In this document: piece after piece, positions 45,276 to 54,464 of the stretch
Numbering within the stretch: position 1 is the first letter of the stretch
How the letters are laid out: every line of letters starts with the position of its first letter
Assembly (NCBI RefSeq): GCF_017744095.1
Contig: NZ_JAGHQX010000005.1
Coordinates: 124,001 to 188,000 of the forward strand
Length of the DNA stretch: 64,000 bases
Direction: 5' to 3'
Origin: Shimia sp. R10_1
GTDB taxonomy: Bacteria > Pseudomonadota > Alphaproteobacteria > Rhodobacterales > Rhodobacteraceae
Translations under genes and position numbers: made by a program
Notes under the pieces: model-generated
Databases searched by the model: none
What the model was told of the DNA's origin: nothing
What the model saw: only the letters and a program-made list of their open reading frames with translations

Positions 45276-46223
45276 ATGTCCAAATCATCAAAAACCGTAT
45301 CTGACGCGTGCCAAAGCTGGCTGAAAACCTGCCAGCGCAATGAGCTTGAGCGCTCTACAATGAAAGCCTATCGCAGCCATGTGCGCATCCATATTGAACC
45401 GAAGATCGGTGATCTTCTGCTCGCGGAGCTGTCGCGTGGCGATATCCGGGATTTCATGGATGATCTACTTGATGGTGATGTGTCGCGTGCACAGGTGAAG
45501 AAGATCATGGTGAGCCTCAGAGCCATTTTGACCGAAGCGGTTGAACGCGAATGGGCCAGCCACAACGTTGCAACCGAAGTGAAGCTTAAGCGCAGCTCCC
45601 GCGCCGATGGCAAGCGCGTGGATGTGCCAACCAAGGCAGAGATCAGAACAATCATAGCGAAAGCGCCTGCGTCACATCGGGCCATGTTCATCACAGCTAT
45701 CTTCACGGGCATGCGGATTTCTGAATTGAGGGGCCTGACATGGGGAGCGATCGATTTTGATCGGCGCGTGATCCAAGTCCGACAGAGAGCAGATGAATAC
45801 TGTGAAATCGGTTTGCCGAAGAGCCGTGCCGGCACACGTGAGATCCCAATGGCCCCGACGGTCTTCGAAGAGCTTTGGGAGTGGAAGGCTAACGCGCCTG
45901 AAAGCAAGCTGGATCTGGTGTTCCCAAATTCTGTCGGCAAGGTGCAGAACTATTCAAACATCTACAACCGCGTGTTCAAACCGATGCTTGTCAAAGAGGG
46001 TATCGTTGATGACAAAGGCGAAGCCAAGTTTGACATACACGCCCTTCGCCCTGCTGCAGCTTCTCTGTTTATCGAGCAACGCTGGAACCCTAAGAAAATC
46101 CAAACACTTCTCGGCCACGCATCCATCACGATGACAATGGATGTCTACGGACATCTGTTTGAGAACGCGGAAGAGGACGTGTCAATGTTTGAGAAGTTGG
46201 ATGCCGAGCTAATGGCGGCTTAG
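45276..46223 (+). CDS. int: Tyrosine site-specific integrase
   Basis: 315 aa from ATG 45276, with AAGGGA 9 bases upstream; ATG 45171 would add 35 residues. The N-terminal SAM-like DNA-binding domain reads TVSDACQSWLKTCQRNELER. The catalytic set is complete: R in TGMRISELRGLTW, K in LPKSRAGTREIPM, H-x-x-R in HALRPAAASLF, H in LLGHASITMTM and Tyr in MDVYGHL. The HxLRH box has P instead of H at the last place. It surely recombined the island into tRNA-Phe. Unusually it lies about 2.8 kb from the right end, not next to an att site. Confidence 0.93.
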   Translation: MSKSSKTVSDACQSWLKTCQRNELERSTMKAYRSHVRIHIEPKIGDLLLAELSRGDIRDFMDDLLDGDVSRAQVKKIMVSLRAILTEAVEREWASHNVATEVKLKRSSRADGKRVDVPTKAEIRTIIAKAPASHRAMFITAIFTGMRISELRGLTWGAIDFDRRVIQVRQRADEYCEIGLPKSRAGTREIPMAPTVFEELWEWKANAPESKLDLVFPNSVGKVQNYSNIYNRVFKPMLVKEGIVDDKGEAKFDIHALRPAAASLFIEQRWNPKKIQTLLGHASITMTMDVYGHLFENAEEDVSMFEKLDAELMAA

Positions 46224-46594
46224 ATTATGAAAATTGCGACTGATTGAACCAGACGTTGTTGAACAGGCGGACCGACTTCATTCTCCCGATAGTCATTGAC
46301 AGTGGTCGGTTTTGCCTTTCACCGCGTATCAGTTGGTTCCACGGCGCTCATCATCAATAGCCGTTCGCTGGTCCGAACATAGCTAGTTGCTGCCCAAGGC
46401 TCAAATTCTCTCGACCGATTTTCAACTTTGCGATCAGCTTGCGTATTCACAATAAACCTTTCTCAATTCTCGCCGGGTAGAGGTTCCTTGTTCTCGACGA
46501 AAAACGCTCTCCTTCTTGATTGAAAGGTGTCCGTAAAACTGCGGGAACTCTAACTCCAGGATAGCCTGCTGGCTAACGTATTTGTGACGTCCTC
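46224..46594. other. Gene-free stretch after the integrase
   Basis: About 370 bases between the convergent integrase and membrane-protein genes. No ORF, RNA or clear terminator is recognised. Confidence 0.5.
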
Positions 46595-47575
46595 TCACGC
46601 TGTCAAACCTTCGAGATACGCTAGAGCGTCCTGAAACTCCTTCAACATTTTCTTGCTCAATATTATCGCCTCATCTCGGGTGAGCTCTTCTACCTCATCC
46701 AAAAACAGTTCTTGCAGTGGTACACCTTGCAGGTCGTAGACCATATCCATAATGTGATCTTGGCCACATAATACCGCAGCGCGTTCTAGGAAACCCTGCT
46801 TGTCGTCAACGAACAACAGAGCCCTCGCAAATGTCTGTTCGAAATACTGGAGGCTGACACCCCATTTTGCTTCGTTGACACAGTACCGACTTGGCGCGTG
46901 GCCAAAGTACTTCACATGAATCTTGAAGTCTTCTACTTCACCGTGAAAAAGGTTCTTCAGAACGATTTCCCATACTGGAAACACATAACCAGCCTTTTTG
47001 TATAGCTCCAAAGCAGTGTAGTCTCTCGCACTTACCGCAGCTTCGACACTCTCAGGTGTCAAACCATAGCCCAAATTTCGCAGTTCTTTATGGGGATTAT
47101 TGCTGGTTTCCTTTTTGAGGCTTTCAATCTCCCTACGAATTACAATAGTCTCTTTTGCAAGCTTTTCTGTGTTCCTAGCTGTTTGCCCAGTGTTAACAGC
47201 CGTTGCTTCAGCTTGAACTAAGATCTCTTTCTGAATTCCAAGGAGTTCGGCCATGCTGCTTTGCATTTGAGCAGGAATTTCGAATTTAGACGCAAGTATC
47301 CCTTTTTCCTGACCGCCGGGCGTCATTCCTTGCCAAATCCAAATCCCGCCTGACAAAGCCATCATAAACAGTGAGACTATGAACGCTGGCGTTGAAACGT
47401 TTCGCATTGTTGGCCTTAGCGACAATAAGCAAAATACAAGGGCACCCCCCAAAAATACAAACGTTGATACCATTGCAAATGGGAAGATCGGCTCAGCTAA
47501 ATCCATCAGCAGCGTAACCGTGCCTCCCAAAAACGAAAATGCGGTATAGGCTTGAAAAGTATATGCTCTGATCAT
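46595..47575 (-). CDS. Membrane protein with coiled coil and cytoplasmic domain, function unknown
   Basis: 326 aa. Three predicted membrane helices lie within residues ~10-85, followed by a coiled-coil linker (~100-155; QAEATAVNTGQTARNTEKLA, then IVIRREIESLKKE) and a soluble C-terminal domain. GLTPESVEAAVSARDYTALE (~170-190) resembles the helical repeat of ankyrin-like sensors. The gene is AT-richer than the host. Its position in the variable part of an island and its sensor-like build make a phage-defence or stress role possible, but I see no toxin or nuclease motif. Confidence 0.6.
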   Translation of the reverse strand: MIRAYTFQAYTAFSFLGGTVTLLMDLAEPIFPFAMVSTFVFLGGALVFCLLSLRPTMRNVSTPAFIVSLFMMALSGGIWIWQGMTPGGQEKGILASKFEIPAQMQSSMAELLGIQKEILVQAEATAVNTGQTARNTEKLAKETIVIRREIESLKKETSNNPHKELRNLGYGLTPESVEAAVSARDYTALELYKKAGYVFPVWEIVLKNLFHGEVEDFKIHVKYFGHAPSRYCVNEAKWGVSLQYFEQTFARALLFVDDKQGFLERAAVLCGQDHIMDMVYDLQGVPLQELFLDEVEELTRDEAIILSKKMLKEFQDALAYLEGLTA

Positions 47576-47851
47576 CGTGCTTCATGCTTAGTGTAGTTCC
47601 GGAATCTAAACTCGACGTTTTCGCGAATATTGCAGCAAAAAGTTGTTTTGAGGAGCCTTCGTTGCGGCTAAGGTAGAGGGCGGAGATGTCGCTAGTTTTG
47701 GCACAGAAAAGTGACAAGGTTGAGGGCAGTTCTAGGACATTTTCGAAGGCGCAGGTCAGTCCTTACTATGCCAGAAGGGGATGACGAAACCGATGAGAAC
47801 GATGCAAATATCGCGGCGGAATAGAACGCAATACTCACGGGAGCTTAAGCC

Positions 47852-48826
47852 ATGCGCGCCATCCTTTGTTCGAAATTTGAGGGCGCGGATGCGCTTGAGC
47901 TTGGCGAAGCGCCAGAACCGACCCCTGCAGCGGATGAAGTGCTCATCGAAGTGCATGCTGCGGCGGTGAGTTTTATGGATAAGCTGATGGCCGAAGGCGG
48001 CTATCAGCTGAAGCCAGAGCTGCCATATGTCCCGGGAACGGACGCGGCGGGCATCGTTCTTGAGGTCGGCAGTGAGGTCACGAGCTTTAAGCCGGGGGAC
48101 CGGGTCGTTGGGCAAATGTGGCATGGGAGCTATGCGGAACGTGCGGTGACCAAGCATTGGAAGTGCGCCAAGGTGCCTGAAAGCGTCGATTTTACCGTCG
48201 CCTGCACGGTCTTGCACAACTACATGACCGCCTATCACGCGCTGGTCCAACGATGCACGTTGAAGCCAGGTGAGACCCTGATGGTGACCGGGGCGACCGG
48301 CGGGGTTGGGCTTGCCGCGGTTGACATGGGGCGGATGCTGGGCGCGCGCGTTCTTGCCGGGACAGGCGATGTTGCCAAGATGAGTGTCCTGCAAGATCTG
48401 GGCGCGGATGCTGTCGTCAACATGCGGGAGGGGGATCTGCGCGAACAGATCAAGGAGCTGACAGGCGGCGCGGGATTGGATGTGTGCTTTGAGATGGTTG
48501 GGGGCGACACTTTTGTAAAGCTTGCCCGATCCATGCAGTGGGGCGGACGCATCACGCCAATTGGGTTTGTGAGTGGGGACATTCCAAACCTGCCGATGAA
48601 CCTGCCTCTGCTCAAAGGCTTCTCAGTTGTCGGCGTATTTGAGGGCGCCTGGGCGGAGAAATTCCCTGCCGAAGCCACGGAGGCAGCCGACAAGATCATG
48701 AGTTGGATTGCGGAAGGGGAGCTGCAGCCACTTATTGATCGCGTTTTGCCTTTGGAGCAGGCGGCTGAGGCTTTCCGGTCGCTCCAGGGCCGTGAAGTGA
48801 TCGGGCGTATTGTTCTGCAAGTCTAG
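47852..48826 (+). CDS. NADPH:quinone oxidoreductase-like medium-chain dehydrogenase
   Basis: 324 aa, zinc-free MDR fold. PYVPGTDAAGIVLEVGSEVT and VTGATGGVGLAAVDMGRMLG (Rossmann loop A-x-G-G-V-G) are diagnostic of QOR-type enzymes that reduce quinones or enones with NADPH. Codon use is host-like, unlike the neighbouring membrane protein. It is the last gene before attR and probably passenger cargo. Confidence 0.88.
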   Translation: MRAILCSKFEGADALELGEAPEPTPAADEVLIEVHAAAVSFMDKLMAEGGYQLKPELPYVPGTDAAGIVLEVGSEVTSFKPGDRVVGQMWHGSYAERAVTKHWKCAKVPESVDFTVACTVLHNYMTAYHALVQRCTLKPGETLMVTGATGGVGLAAVDMGRMLGARVLAGTGDVAKMSVLQDLGADAVVNMREGDLREQIKELTGGAGLDVCFEMVGGDTFVKLARSMQWGGRITPIGFVSGDIPNLPMNLPLLKGFSVVGVFEGAWAEKFPAEATEAADKIMSWIAEGELQPLIDRVLPLEQAAEAFRSLQGREVIGRIVLQV

Positions 48827-49220
48827 ACGGATCAGCCCGTCGCTATGTCTAGTGGACAAGCCGCGGCACGCTATCTTGTGGAAGTTGTAGCAACCGCTGC
48901 GAGGAAGCTGCATTTTGGCATCTGATTTCAGGGTGAACGGCAACTTCCGGCAGAAGGGCTCACAAATAGATTGGCGGATGCAGCGCGACCGAAGGTGCGC
49001 GAGATCATTTATGTAGTTGCTACATAAATGAATAATTTATTGTCGGACCATTCTGGATGGATTGAAAATCCTCGTGTCGGTGGTTCGATTCCGCCCCCGG
49101 GCACCATTTAACTAATTGGACTAGTTAAATAAATCTTACTTGAAGCATTTTCGTCGTGGCCACCGCACTTGGCTTGGGTGCGGTATGGGTGGCAATTGTC
49201 GATCTTGCATAAATTCGTTC
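48827..49220. other. Island right end and junction to the insertion sequence
   Basis: About 394 bases with no gene. It contains attR (49058-49108), after which chromosomal sequence resumes for 112 bases before the IS element begins. Confidence 0.6.
49058..49108 (+). repeat. attR: second copy of the tRNA-Phe 3' repeat
   Basis: Exact 51-base copy of 34714-34764. It carries only the 3' part of the tRNA (anticodon arm onward), so it is not a functional tRNA gene. It marks the right island boundary. Confidence 0.95.
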
Positions 49221-49260
49221 GGTAATCCCCCTAAAATTAGTGGTGTTCAAAAGTAGAATT
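49221..49260 (+). repeat. Left terminal inverted repeat of the IS3 element
   Basis: Matches the reverse complement of 50378-50417 at 30 of 40 positions; the outer 10 bases and the inner GTAGAATT are identical. Confidence 0.85.
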
Positions 49261-49290
49261 TTCTCGGCAAGATATCTGAGGAGATTTACG

Positions 49291-49557
49291 ATGAAGAATG
49301 GACGATACAGCGACGCACAAATCATGGGCGTGTTGAAGCAAGCAGAGAGCGGTGTGCCCGTTTCTGAGCTTTGCCGTGAACATGGGATGAGCAGTGCCAG
49401 TTTCTATAAATGGCGCGCGAAGTTTGGCGGTATGGACGCGTCATTGATGTCAGAGATGGAGGACATGGCCGAAGAGAACCGGCGCTTGAAGCGCATGTAT
49501 GCTGAGATGAGCATGCAGAACGATTTGCTGAAGGAGGCTCTTGGAAAAAAGCGCTAA
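49291..49557 (+). CDS. IS3 transposase OrfA
   Basis: 88 aa. An HTH of the IS3/IS911 OrfA type ([20 protein letters not shown]) is followed by a leucine-zipper-like coiled coil ([20 protein letters not shown]). The start at 49291 has a GAGGAG site. A slippery A-AAA-AAG heptamer at 49545-49551, just before the stop, allows -1 frameshifting into OrfB. Confidence 0.93.
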   Translation: MKNGRYSDAQIMGVLKQAESGVPVSELCREHGMSSASFYKWRAKFGGMDASLMSEMEDMAEENRRLKRMYAEMSMQNDLLKEALGKKR

Positions 49558-49577
49558 GGCCGTCTCGAAGGCGAGAG

Positions 49578-50378
49578 ATGGCCATGGATGCGGTCGCGCG
49601 ACACGGAGTGAGCATCTCGCTGGCCTGTCGCACGTTTCAGGTCAGCGAGACATGCTATCGCTACAGCCCGGTTTTGAGCGATGAGAACAAGGAGATTGCA
49701 GACTGGTTGGAGCGGCTGACGGCCAACAAACGCAACTGGGGCTTTGGCCTGTGCTTTTTGTATCTGCGCAATGTGCAGGGCTACGGCTGGAACCATAAGC
49801 GCGTCTATCGGATCTACTGCGAACTGGAACTGAACCTGCGGATCAAGCCCAAGAAGCGCCTTAAACGCGACAAACCAGAACCTTTGGCAGTGCCTAATGT
49901 CCCAAACGACACGTGGTCGATGGATTTTATGGCAGATCAGTTGGCAGACGGTCGGTCGATCCGGACGTTAAACGTGTTGGATGACTTTAATCGTGAAGGT
50001 CTTTGCATCGACGTGGATTTCTCATTGCCCGCCGAGCGCGTCGTGCGAAGCTTAAACCAGGTCATCGAATGGCGGGGCAAACCAGACACTATTCGAGTTG
50101 ATAATGGTCCCGAATACATCAGTGGAAAGCTGATGGAGTGGGCTGAAAAACAGGGCGTTAGGCTGGAACACATCCAGCCTGGCAAGCCACAACAGAATGC
50201 ATATATCGAGCGATACAACCGTACCGTTCGCGGTGAATGGCTGAACCAATACATCTTTGAAACCATCGAGGAGGCACAGGATCAGGCAACGAAATGGCTC
50301 TGGACTTACAACAACGAACGACCCAACATGGGCATCGGCGGTATCACCCCCGCCATGAAACTAAAAATGGCCGCGTGA
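49578..50378 (+). CDS. IS3 transposase OrfB (DDE catalytic part)
   Basis: 266 aa from the first ATG, but normally made as an OrfAB fusion through -1 frameshifting at 49545-49551; the frame is open from there. The rve integrase core carries the DDE residues: D in [12 protein letters not shown] in [11 protein letters not shown] and E in [16 protein letters not shown]. No internal stop, so the element may still be active. Confidence 0.93.
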   Translation: MAMDAVARHGVSISLACRTFQVSETCYRYSPVLSDENKEIADWLERLTANKRNWGFGLCFLYLRNVQGYGWNHKRVYRIYCELELNLRIKPKKRLKRDKPEPLAVPNVPNDTWSMDFMADQLADGRSIRTLNVLDDFNREGLCIDVDFSLPAERVVRSLNQVIEWRGKPDTIRVDNGPEYISGKLMEWAEKQGVRLEHIQPGKPQQNAYIERYNRTVRGEWLNQYIFETIEEAQDQATKWLWTYNNERPNMGIGGITPAMKLKMAA

Positions 50379-50417
50379 ATTCTACGACTGGACCCCATTA
50401 AAAATGGGGGGATTACC
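50378..50417 (-). repeat. Right terminal inverted repeat of the IS3 element
   Basis: Partner of 49221-49260, described there. It begins at the final bases of OrfB. Confidence 0.85.
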
Positions 50418-50441
50418 GTAGCACAGTTTTTAGGGCTGAGA

Positions 50442-52952
50442 CTAATTTCCTTCACTTTGTTGCCTCAACGCCGCCTTGATATTATTCTCTGCTCTTTTTA
50501 GCTCTTGATGCAAACGGGGGACTATCTCAGTGCGTTCCTCTCGCCAAACTCCGTTTGGGAGATTTTGCAGCGATTGCAACTGTTCCCATAGAATAGTCAG
50601 GCCAAGGACTGCTGCTGAGCCGGAAAGCTGATGTATCTCTTCCCTATCTGACCGCGTAAGATCGTCGTGGGTGACGAGGCGCTGCAGCAAACTGTCTAGC
50701 GATATCAAGAGTTCTTTCGATGCGTCGCGAAAGCGCTCTGGTCCAAAATGGTCGAGAAATTCGTTAACTACCGTTCCATTTGCTGGGCTCTCTTTGTTCC
50801 CGATGGGCAAGTCAAAAACACCTGATAGGCACTGGTGCACAGCTGAGCGCGTGATGGGTTTGACAAGCAGGCTTGAGAAACCAGATGCCAAGATTTGTCT
50901 GTGATCTGCAGGTGACGCGTGGGCTGTGACGGCAATCGCTGGGGAAAATTTTTGCTCTTTGCGAATTTGTCGGAGTGTTTCGATACCGTCGATCCCTGGC
51001 ATGCTGATGTCGAGCATGAGTACATCAAATTCGTGTTCTCTCGCCAAATCAATTGCATCATACCCATTTGAGGCTTCGACGATATGACCGCCAAAGTCAG
51101 TAAGCAACGCTCCTAAAACATCACGGTTGATCTTGTTGTCATCCACAACGAGTGCGCGAAATTTCCTTTGCAATTGTATGCCTTGGCTTGCTGGAGCTTG
51201 GGGCTTTGCAACTTCAGTCTGTGGTGCAGCAGGCAAAGGCAGGCGCATCACAAAGAGGCTACCTTCGCCCAAGATGCTGTCTGCTTCGATTTCGCCGCCC
51301 ATTTGCTTGACCAAGCGCTTTGTAATCGCCAGGCCCAGCCCAGTTCCGTTCGCTGAGCGATCAAACGAAGTATCTACAGTGACAAATTCTTCAAAAATCG
51401 CTTCTAAATTTTCTGTTGCGATGCCCACACCAGTGTCAGAAACCCGCAACTCAATCATTTGGTTTTGTAAACGTTCAACCTCGATGTTAATTGAACCGTC
51501 GCGGGTAAATTTTATCGCGTTGCCAGCAAGGTTCACGATGCTCCTCTGGAGAGAGCGGCGATATCCAAACACAAATCCAATGTCTTCTGGGCGAACATTT
51601 GCGGCGATGACATTGCCGCGTGCCTGCGCGCTTGCGCTCAGGCTTTTGACACACTCATCTATTAAGGCCGACAGATCAAAAACCGATTGTTCTGTGAATG
51701 CGCTGTTCGCGGAAAGTTTTGAAAAGTCCAAGACGTCATTCACATGAGACAGAAGAAGGTCACCGGAGACTGAGATGGCATTGAGGTGCTGCTTGTTTTG
51801 TTCTGACATGTTCGACTGATCGATCAGTTCCAATGATCCCAAAATACCATTTAGCGGTGTCCGCATTTCATGGCTCATCACTGTCAACAGATTTGATTTG
51901 GCTTTTTCGCCGAGTTGCGCTTTTTCGAGTGCCTCTTGCAGCTTTTGCTCTGCTTGGATCTCTTTGGTGATGTCTCGCAAATAAGACACAAAAACCTTCT
52001 CCCCGCGCGCTTGGGAGAGGGATATCGACAACTCGACAGGGAAAATTTCTCCGGACTTTCGGAGTGCCTCTAGTCGAAGTCTGCCTGCGCCGATTACTTT
52101 CTTCTCGCCTGTTTGCAGGAAACGCCGCATGCCTTTTGTGTGGGCGTCTCGCAGGTGTTCTGGAACAATAAGTTGAACCATATCTTTGCCCAGTACTTGG
52201 CTCCTTTCGAAACCAAATACGTCTTGGGCGGCGCCATTGAATTCGATGATACGTCCAGAGGAGTCGACGATCAAAATCGCATCTAGTGAGGACGAAATCG
52301 CAGCTTCAAATCGCGTGCGTGCAATTTCGCTAGAAAGCGAAATTCGTCGGCCCTGGCGATAGAGCGCTATCAAAATCGCTAGGGCGATGAACAGCACTGC
52401 GATCAATGAAACAATACCCATCACGAGGCGCGTCAAAGTGCGGGAAAAGGTTTCACGCTGAAGCGCTTCTTGACTGGTAAAATTCTCAATTCCGGAGAGT
52501 GCAAGGCCGCGGATGTTTGGTCCGAGGTTCTCAATGTTGTGGTAGATACCCCCGAGTGCGGCGCGGAGCTCGTCATCCGTGCCGTCAATCAGGGGCGTTG
52601 TGTTGTCGAGAAAATTGGTCGCGGCGCCTAAGTGGGAGTCTATTGTGGGATCACCCCTAAACGACTGATAAAGCCTGCTTTGTTGCAAGGTTGTGATGCG
52701 ACTGTAAAAGATATCAAAGCGTTTTCTGACTTCCGATACATCTCGATCTGGATCTGCAAGCACGCCTTGCACCGAGTTCTGTAATCGCAGCAACTCGACT
52801 TCGAGTTGAGACATTCGCCAGCTTACGTCATCGTTTTGCGCCGCTGACAGAACACGCATATCTGCAATCACAGAACGCCCCAATAGGCCTATCAGCCCAA
52901 GGCTTAGTGCCATAAGCGTGACTAATAAAATAAAGGGCCAACGGCCAATCAT
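50442..52952 (-). CDS. Hybrid sensor histidine kinase with PAS, receiver and Hpt domains
   Basis: 836 aa. Order: membrane helix (~7-29), periplasmic helical sensor region, second helix (~175-197), PAS domain (AILIVDSSGRIIEFNGAAQD, ~225), HisKA with VMSHEMRTPLNGILG (H ~365), HATPase with GTGLGLAITKRL, receiver domain with DVLMLDISMPGIDG (phospho-Asp) and C-terminal Hpt helix (EEIHQLSGSAAVLGL, H in HQLSGSAA). This is a full phosphorelay in one chain, so a separate receiver protein is expected; the LuxR-type regulator at 53.7 kb is the obvious candidate. It ends 24 bases outside the IS element. Confidence 0.93.
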   Translation of the reverse strand: MIGRWPFILLVTLMALSLGLIGLLGRSVIADMRVLSAAQNDDVSWRMSQLEVELLRLQNSVQGVLADPDRDVSEVRKRFDIFYSRITTLQQSRLYQSFRGDPTIDSHLGAATNFLDNTTPLIDGTDDELRAALGGIYHNIENLGPNIRGLALSGIENFTSQEALQRETFSRTLTRLVMGIVSLIAVLFIALAILIALYRQGRRISLSSEIARTRFEAAISSSLDAILIVDSSGRIIEFNGAAQDVFGFERSQVLGKDMVQLIVPEHLRDAHTKGMRRFLQTGEKKVIGAGRLRLEALRKSGEIFPVELSISLSQARGEKVFVSYLRDITKEIQAEQKLQEALEKAQLGEKAKSNLLTVMSHEMRTPLNGILGSLELIDQSNMSEQNKQHLNAISVSGDLLLSHVNDVLDFSKLSANSAFTEQSVFDLSALIDECVKSLSASAQARGNVIAANVRPEDIGFVFGYRRSLQRSIVNLAGNAIKFTRDGSINIEVERLQNQMIELRVSDTGVGIATENLEAIFEEFVTVDTSFDRSANGTGLGLAITKRLVKQMGGEIEADSILGEGSLFVMRLPLPAAPQTEVAKPQAPASQGIQLQRKFRALVVDDNKINRDVLGALLTDFGGHIVEASNGYDAIDLAREHEFDVLMLDISMPGIDGIETLRQIRKEQKFSPAIAVTAHASPADHRQILASGFSSLLVKPITRSAVHQCLSGVFDLPIGNKESPANGTVVNEFLDHFGPERFRDASKELLISLDSLLQRLVTHDDLTRSDREEIHQLSGSAAVLGLTILWEQLQSLQNLPNGVWREERTEIVPRLHQELKRAENNIKAALRQQSEGN

Positions 52953-52991
52953 CCGTGACAGTCTTTCGCGTATAACGTGTTCCTTACCTCT

Positions 52992-53483
52992 TTACTCCGA
53001 AACCACTTCAATACGGTTGAGTTGCCAAATGCTACGCGAATAATATTCCTCTGTATTATACGTCGGGTTGCTTTCGAATGGGTAAACGATCCACAATGGC
53101 CCCTTGTCACGCAAGGACATTTCTTCGCCGTTTCTTAAGTAGGCAACAATTGGACCAGATGGGATTGCATCCGTCGTCGGAATAGAAACTGCGTAGTCAT
53201 TTAATGCTGTCGCACGTAGCATGCCTTCGCTGGCACCCACATGTTGCATTAAACTGTGTAGCGAAACGCCTACGAAGGTCTGTTGTCCCTCAGTCCAGAT
53301 TGTGTTTGTTTGAAAGCTTTCTTGAGGCAGCTCACGCAGGTCCTCTGCGCTAAAACTCCACTGGCTTGGTGTCGGCGATCCTTTGATGTCACCGGAAACG
53401 GTCAGTATTGTTTCAGCAGCGCTCGTTGTAGCAAAACAAAGCGACATGACGCTTGCGATACAAAATAATCTTGCAAGTGGCAC
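52992..53483 (-). CDS. Small exported sulfite-oxidase/molybdopterin-fold protein without the Cys ligand
   Basis: 163 aa. GTG 53483 is chosen because AAAGGAG lies 8 bases before it and it opens a good signal peptide (PLARLFCIASVMSLCFATTS, cleaved near SAA-E). ATG 53504 would put seven polar residues before the leader. The mature part (WSFSAEDLRELPQESF, TFVGVSLHSLMQHV, GPIVAYLRNGEEM, GPLWIVYPFES) follows the molybdopterin-binding fold of sulfite oxidase, but the metal-binding Cys is absent. It lies 39 bases before the hybrid kinase, so it is probably its periplasmic ligand-binding partner. Confidence 0.7.
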   Translation of the reverse strand: MPLARLFCIASVMSLCFATTSAAETILTVSGDIKGSPTPSQWSFSAEDLRELPQESFQTNTIWTEGQQTFVGVSLHSLMQHVGASEGMLRATALNDYAVSIPTTDAIPSGPIVAYLRNGEEMSLRDKGPLWIVYPFESNPTYNTEEYYSRSIWQLNRIEVVSE

Positions 53484-53708
53484 GGGTTCATCTCCTTTAG
53501 ACATTTTCAAAATTTGTGCTTGGGATGTGTGTGCCACGCTTTTGAAGTTGCTGGCTGGTGCAAAGGGCGCGCGTTGTAACCTTTAGGATAGAGAGGGCCG
53601 ACTTTCGCGACTCTGACCCTACGTTAGCTTGTCTCGATAAGCAAAATCTCATCAGGATCTACTGAAGTCAGACCGATGGGTCAGATGATTGAAAGTAAGG
53701 AGACAGTG

Positions 53709-54425
53709 ATGCGACAGCTGAGTTTGAAAGGTGGGGGAGAGTTTACTAGCGCTGCGTATACCTCCGGGTTAGTGTCATCTCAGGCCAATCGTATAAGGCG
53801 TACAATTTCGATGCGAATATTGCTTGCAGATGATCATGGGATGGTTCGCGAAACCATTTCTGCATATCTTACGACTGAAGGGCGCGCTGCCGTTGTAGCA
53901 GTGTCTGATTATTTTGAGGCCATGAAGGCGCTGGAGCAGAAGGGGACCTTTGATCTCGTTTTGCTGGATTTCAGCATGCCGGGCATGAACGGGCTGCAGG
54001 GATTGACCGATGCTTTGGCCAAATACCCGGAACAGCCCATTGCGATTGTCAGCGGCACCGCACCCAATAAGGTGGCTCAGGAGGCGCTGGATGCGGGAGC
54101 GATCGGTTTTTTGCCTAAAACCATGGGGGCCAAATCGTTGGTGAACGCCGTGCGATTCATGATCGCAGGAGAGAGTTTTGTGCCGCCCAGCGTTATGGCA
54201 GGAGGCGAAGCGGCAGAAGAAACGGCCTTTACCAAGCAGTTCAGCCAACGCGAAAAAGAAGTGCTGACGGGCCTTTGCAAAGGCCATTCCAACAAGGAAA
54301 TTGCGCGAGACCTGGATCTTCAGGAGGTCACGATCAAGCTGCATGTGCGTACCCTTTGCAAAAAACTGAATGCGAAGAACCGCACACAGGCGGCGCTGAT
54401 TGCGAAAGAGGCGGGCTTTGAGTAG
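53709..54425 (+). CDS. LuxR/NarL-family response regulator
   Basis: 238 aa from ATG 53709, which has AAGGAG 7 bases upstream; the more conventional start MRILLADDHG at 53811 has only a weak site and would give 204 aa. The receiver has the D-D pair, phospho-Asp in LVLLDFSMPGMNG and Lys in FLPKTMG. The C-terminal HTH reads LTGLCKGHSNKEIARDLDLQ. It is divergent from the kinase operon and convergent with the RTX gene, so it may link the kinase to the exopolysaccharide locus. Confidence 0.88.
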   Translation: MRQLSLKGGGEFTSAAYTSGLVSSQANRIRRTISMRILLADDHGMVRETISAYLTTEGRAAVVAVSDYFEAMKALEQKGTFDLVLLDFSMPGMNGLQGLTDALAKYPEQPIAIVSGTAPNKVAQEALDAGAIGFLPKTMGAKSLVNAVRFMIAGESFVPPSVMAGGEAAEETAFTKQFSQREKEVLTGLCKGHSNKEIARDLDLQEVTIKLHVRTLCKKLNAKNRTQAALIAKEAGFE

Positions 54426-54464
54426 GGGCTTGCGCCCCCAAGCCCACCTCTAAGAGCCTGTCTG

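Larger units (their letters stand above)
34765..49108. mobile_element. 14.3-kb tRNA-Phe genomic island
   Basis: Bounded by 51-bp direct repeats of the tRNA-Phe 3' end. Contents from left to right: possible replication-type protein, XRE regulator, small unknown gene, cobalamin riboswitch with an ABC-import operon, serine-recombinase-like gene, tyrosine integrase, membrane/coiled-coil protein and a quinone-reductase-like gene. No conjugation or phage structural genes are seen, so it is an integrative element that would need help to transfer. Several intergenic stretches over 300 bases and AT-richer codon use contrast with the compact host. Confidence 0.92.
49221..50417 (+). mobile_element. IS3-family insertion sequence
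   Basis: 1197 bp with 40-bp imperfect terminal inverted repeats (30 of 40 positions match) starting GGTAATCCCC. It contains two overlapping-frame ORFs, as is usual for IS3. No target-site duplication is visible (TTC on the left, GTA on the right). It is apparently intact. Confidence 0.9.

Noticed and set aside
49050..49108. Second tRNA-Phe gene
   Set aside because: Only the 3' part from the anticodon stem onward is present; acceptor 5' strand and D-arm are missing, so it is an attachment repeat.
34765..49108. Island as a prophage
   Set aside because: No capsid, terminase, tail or lysis genes are present; the cargo is metabolic.
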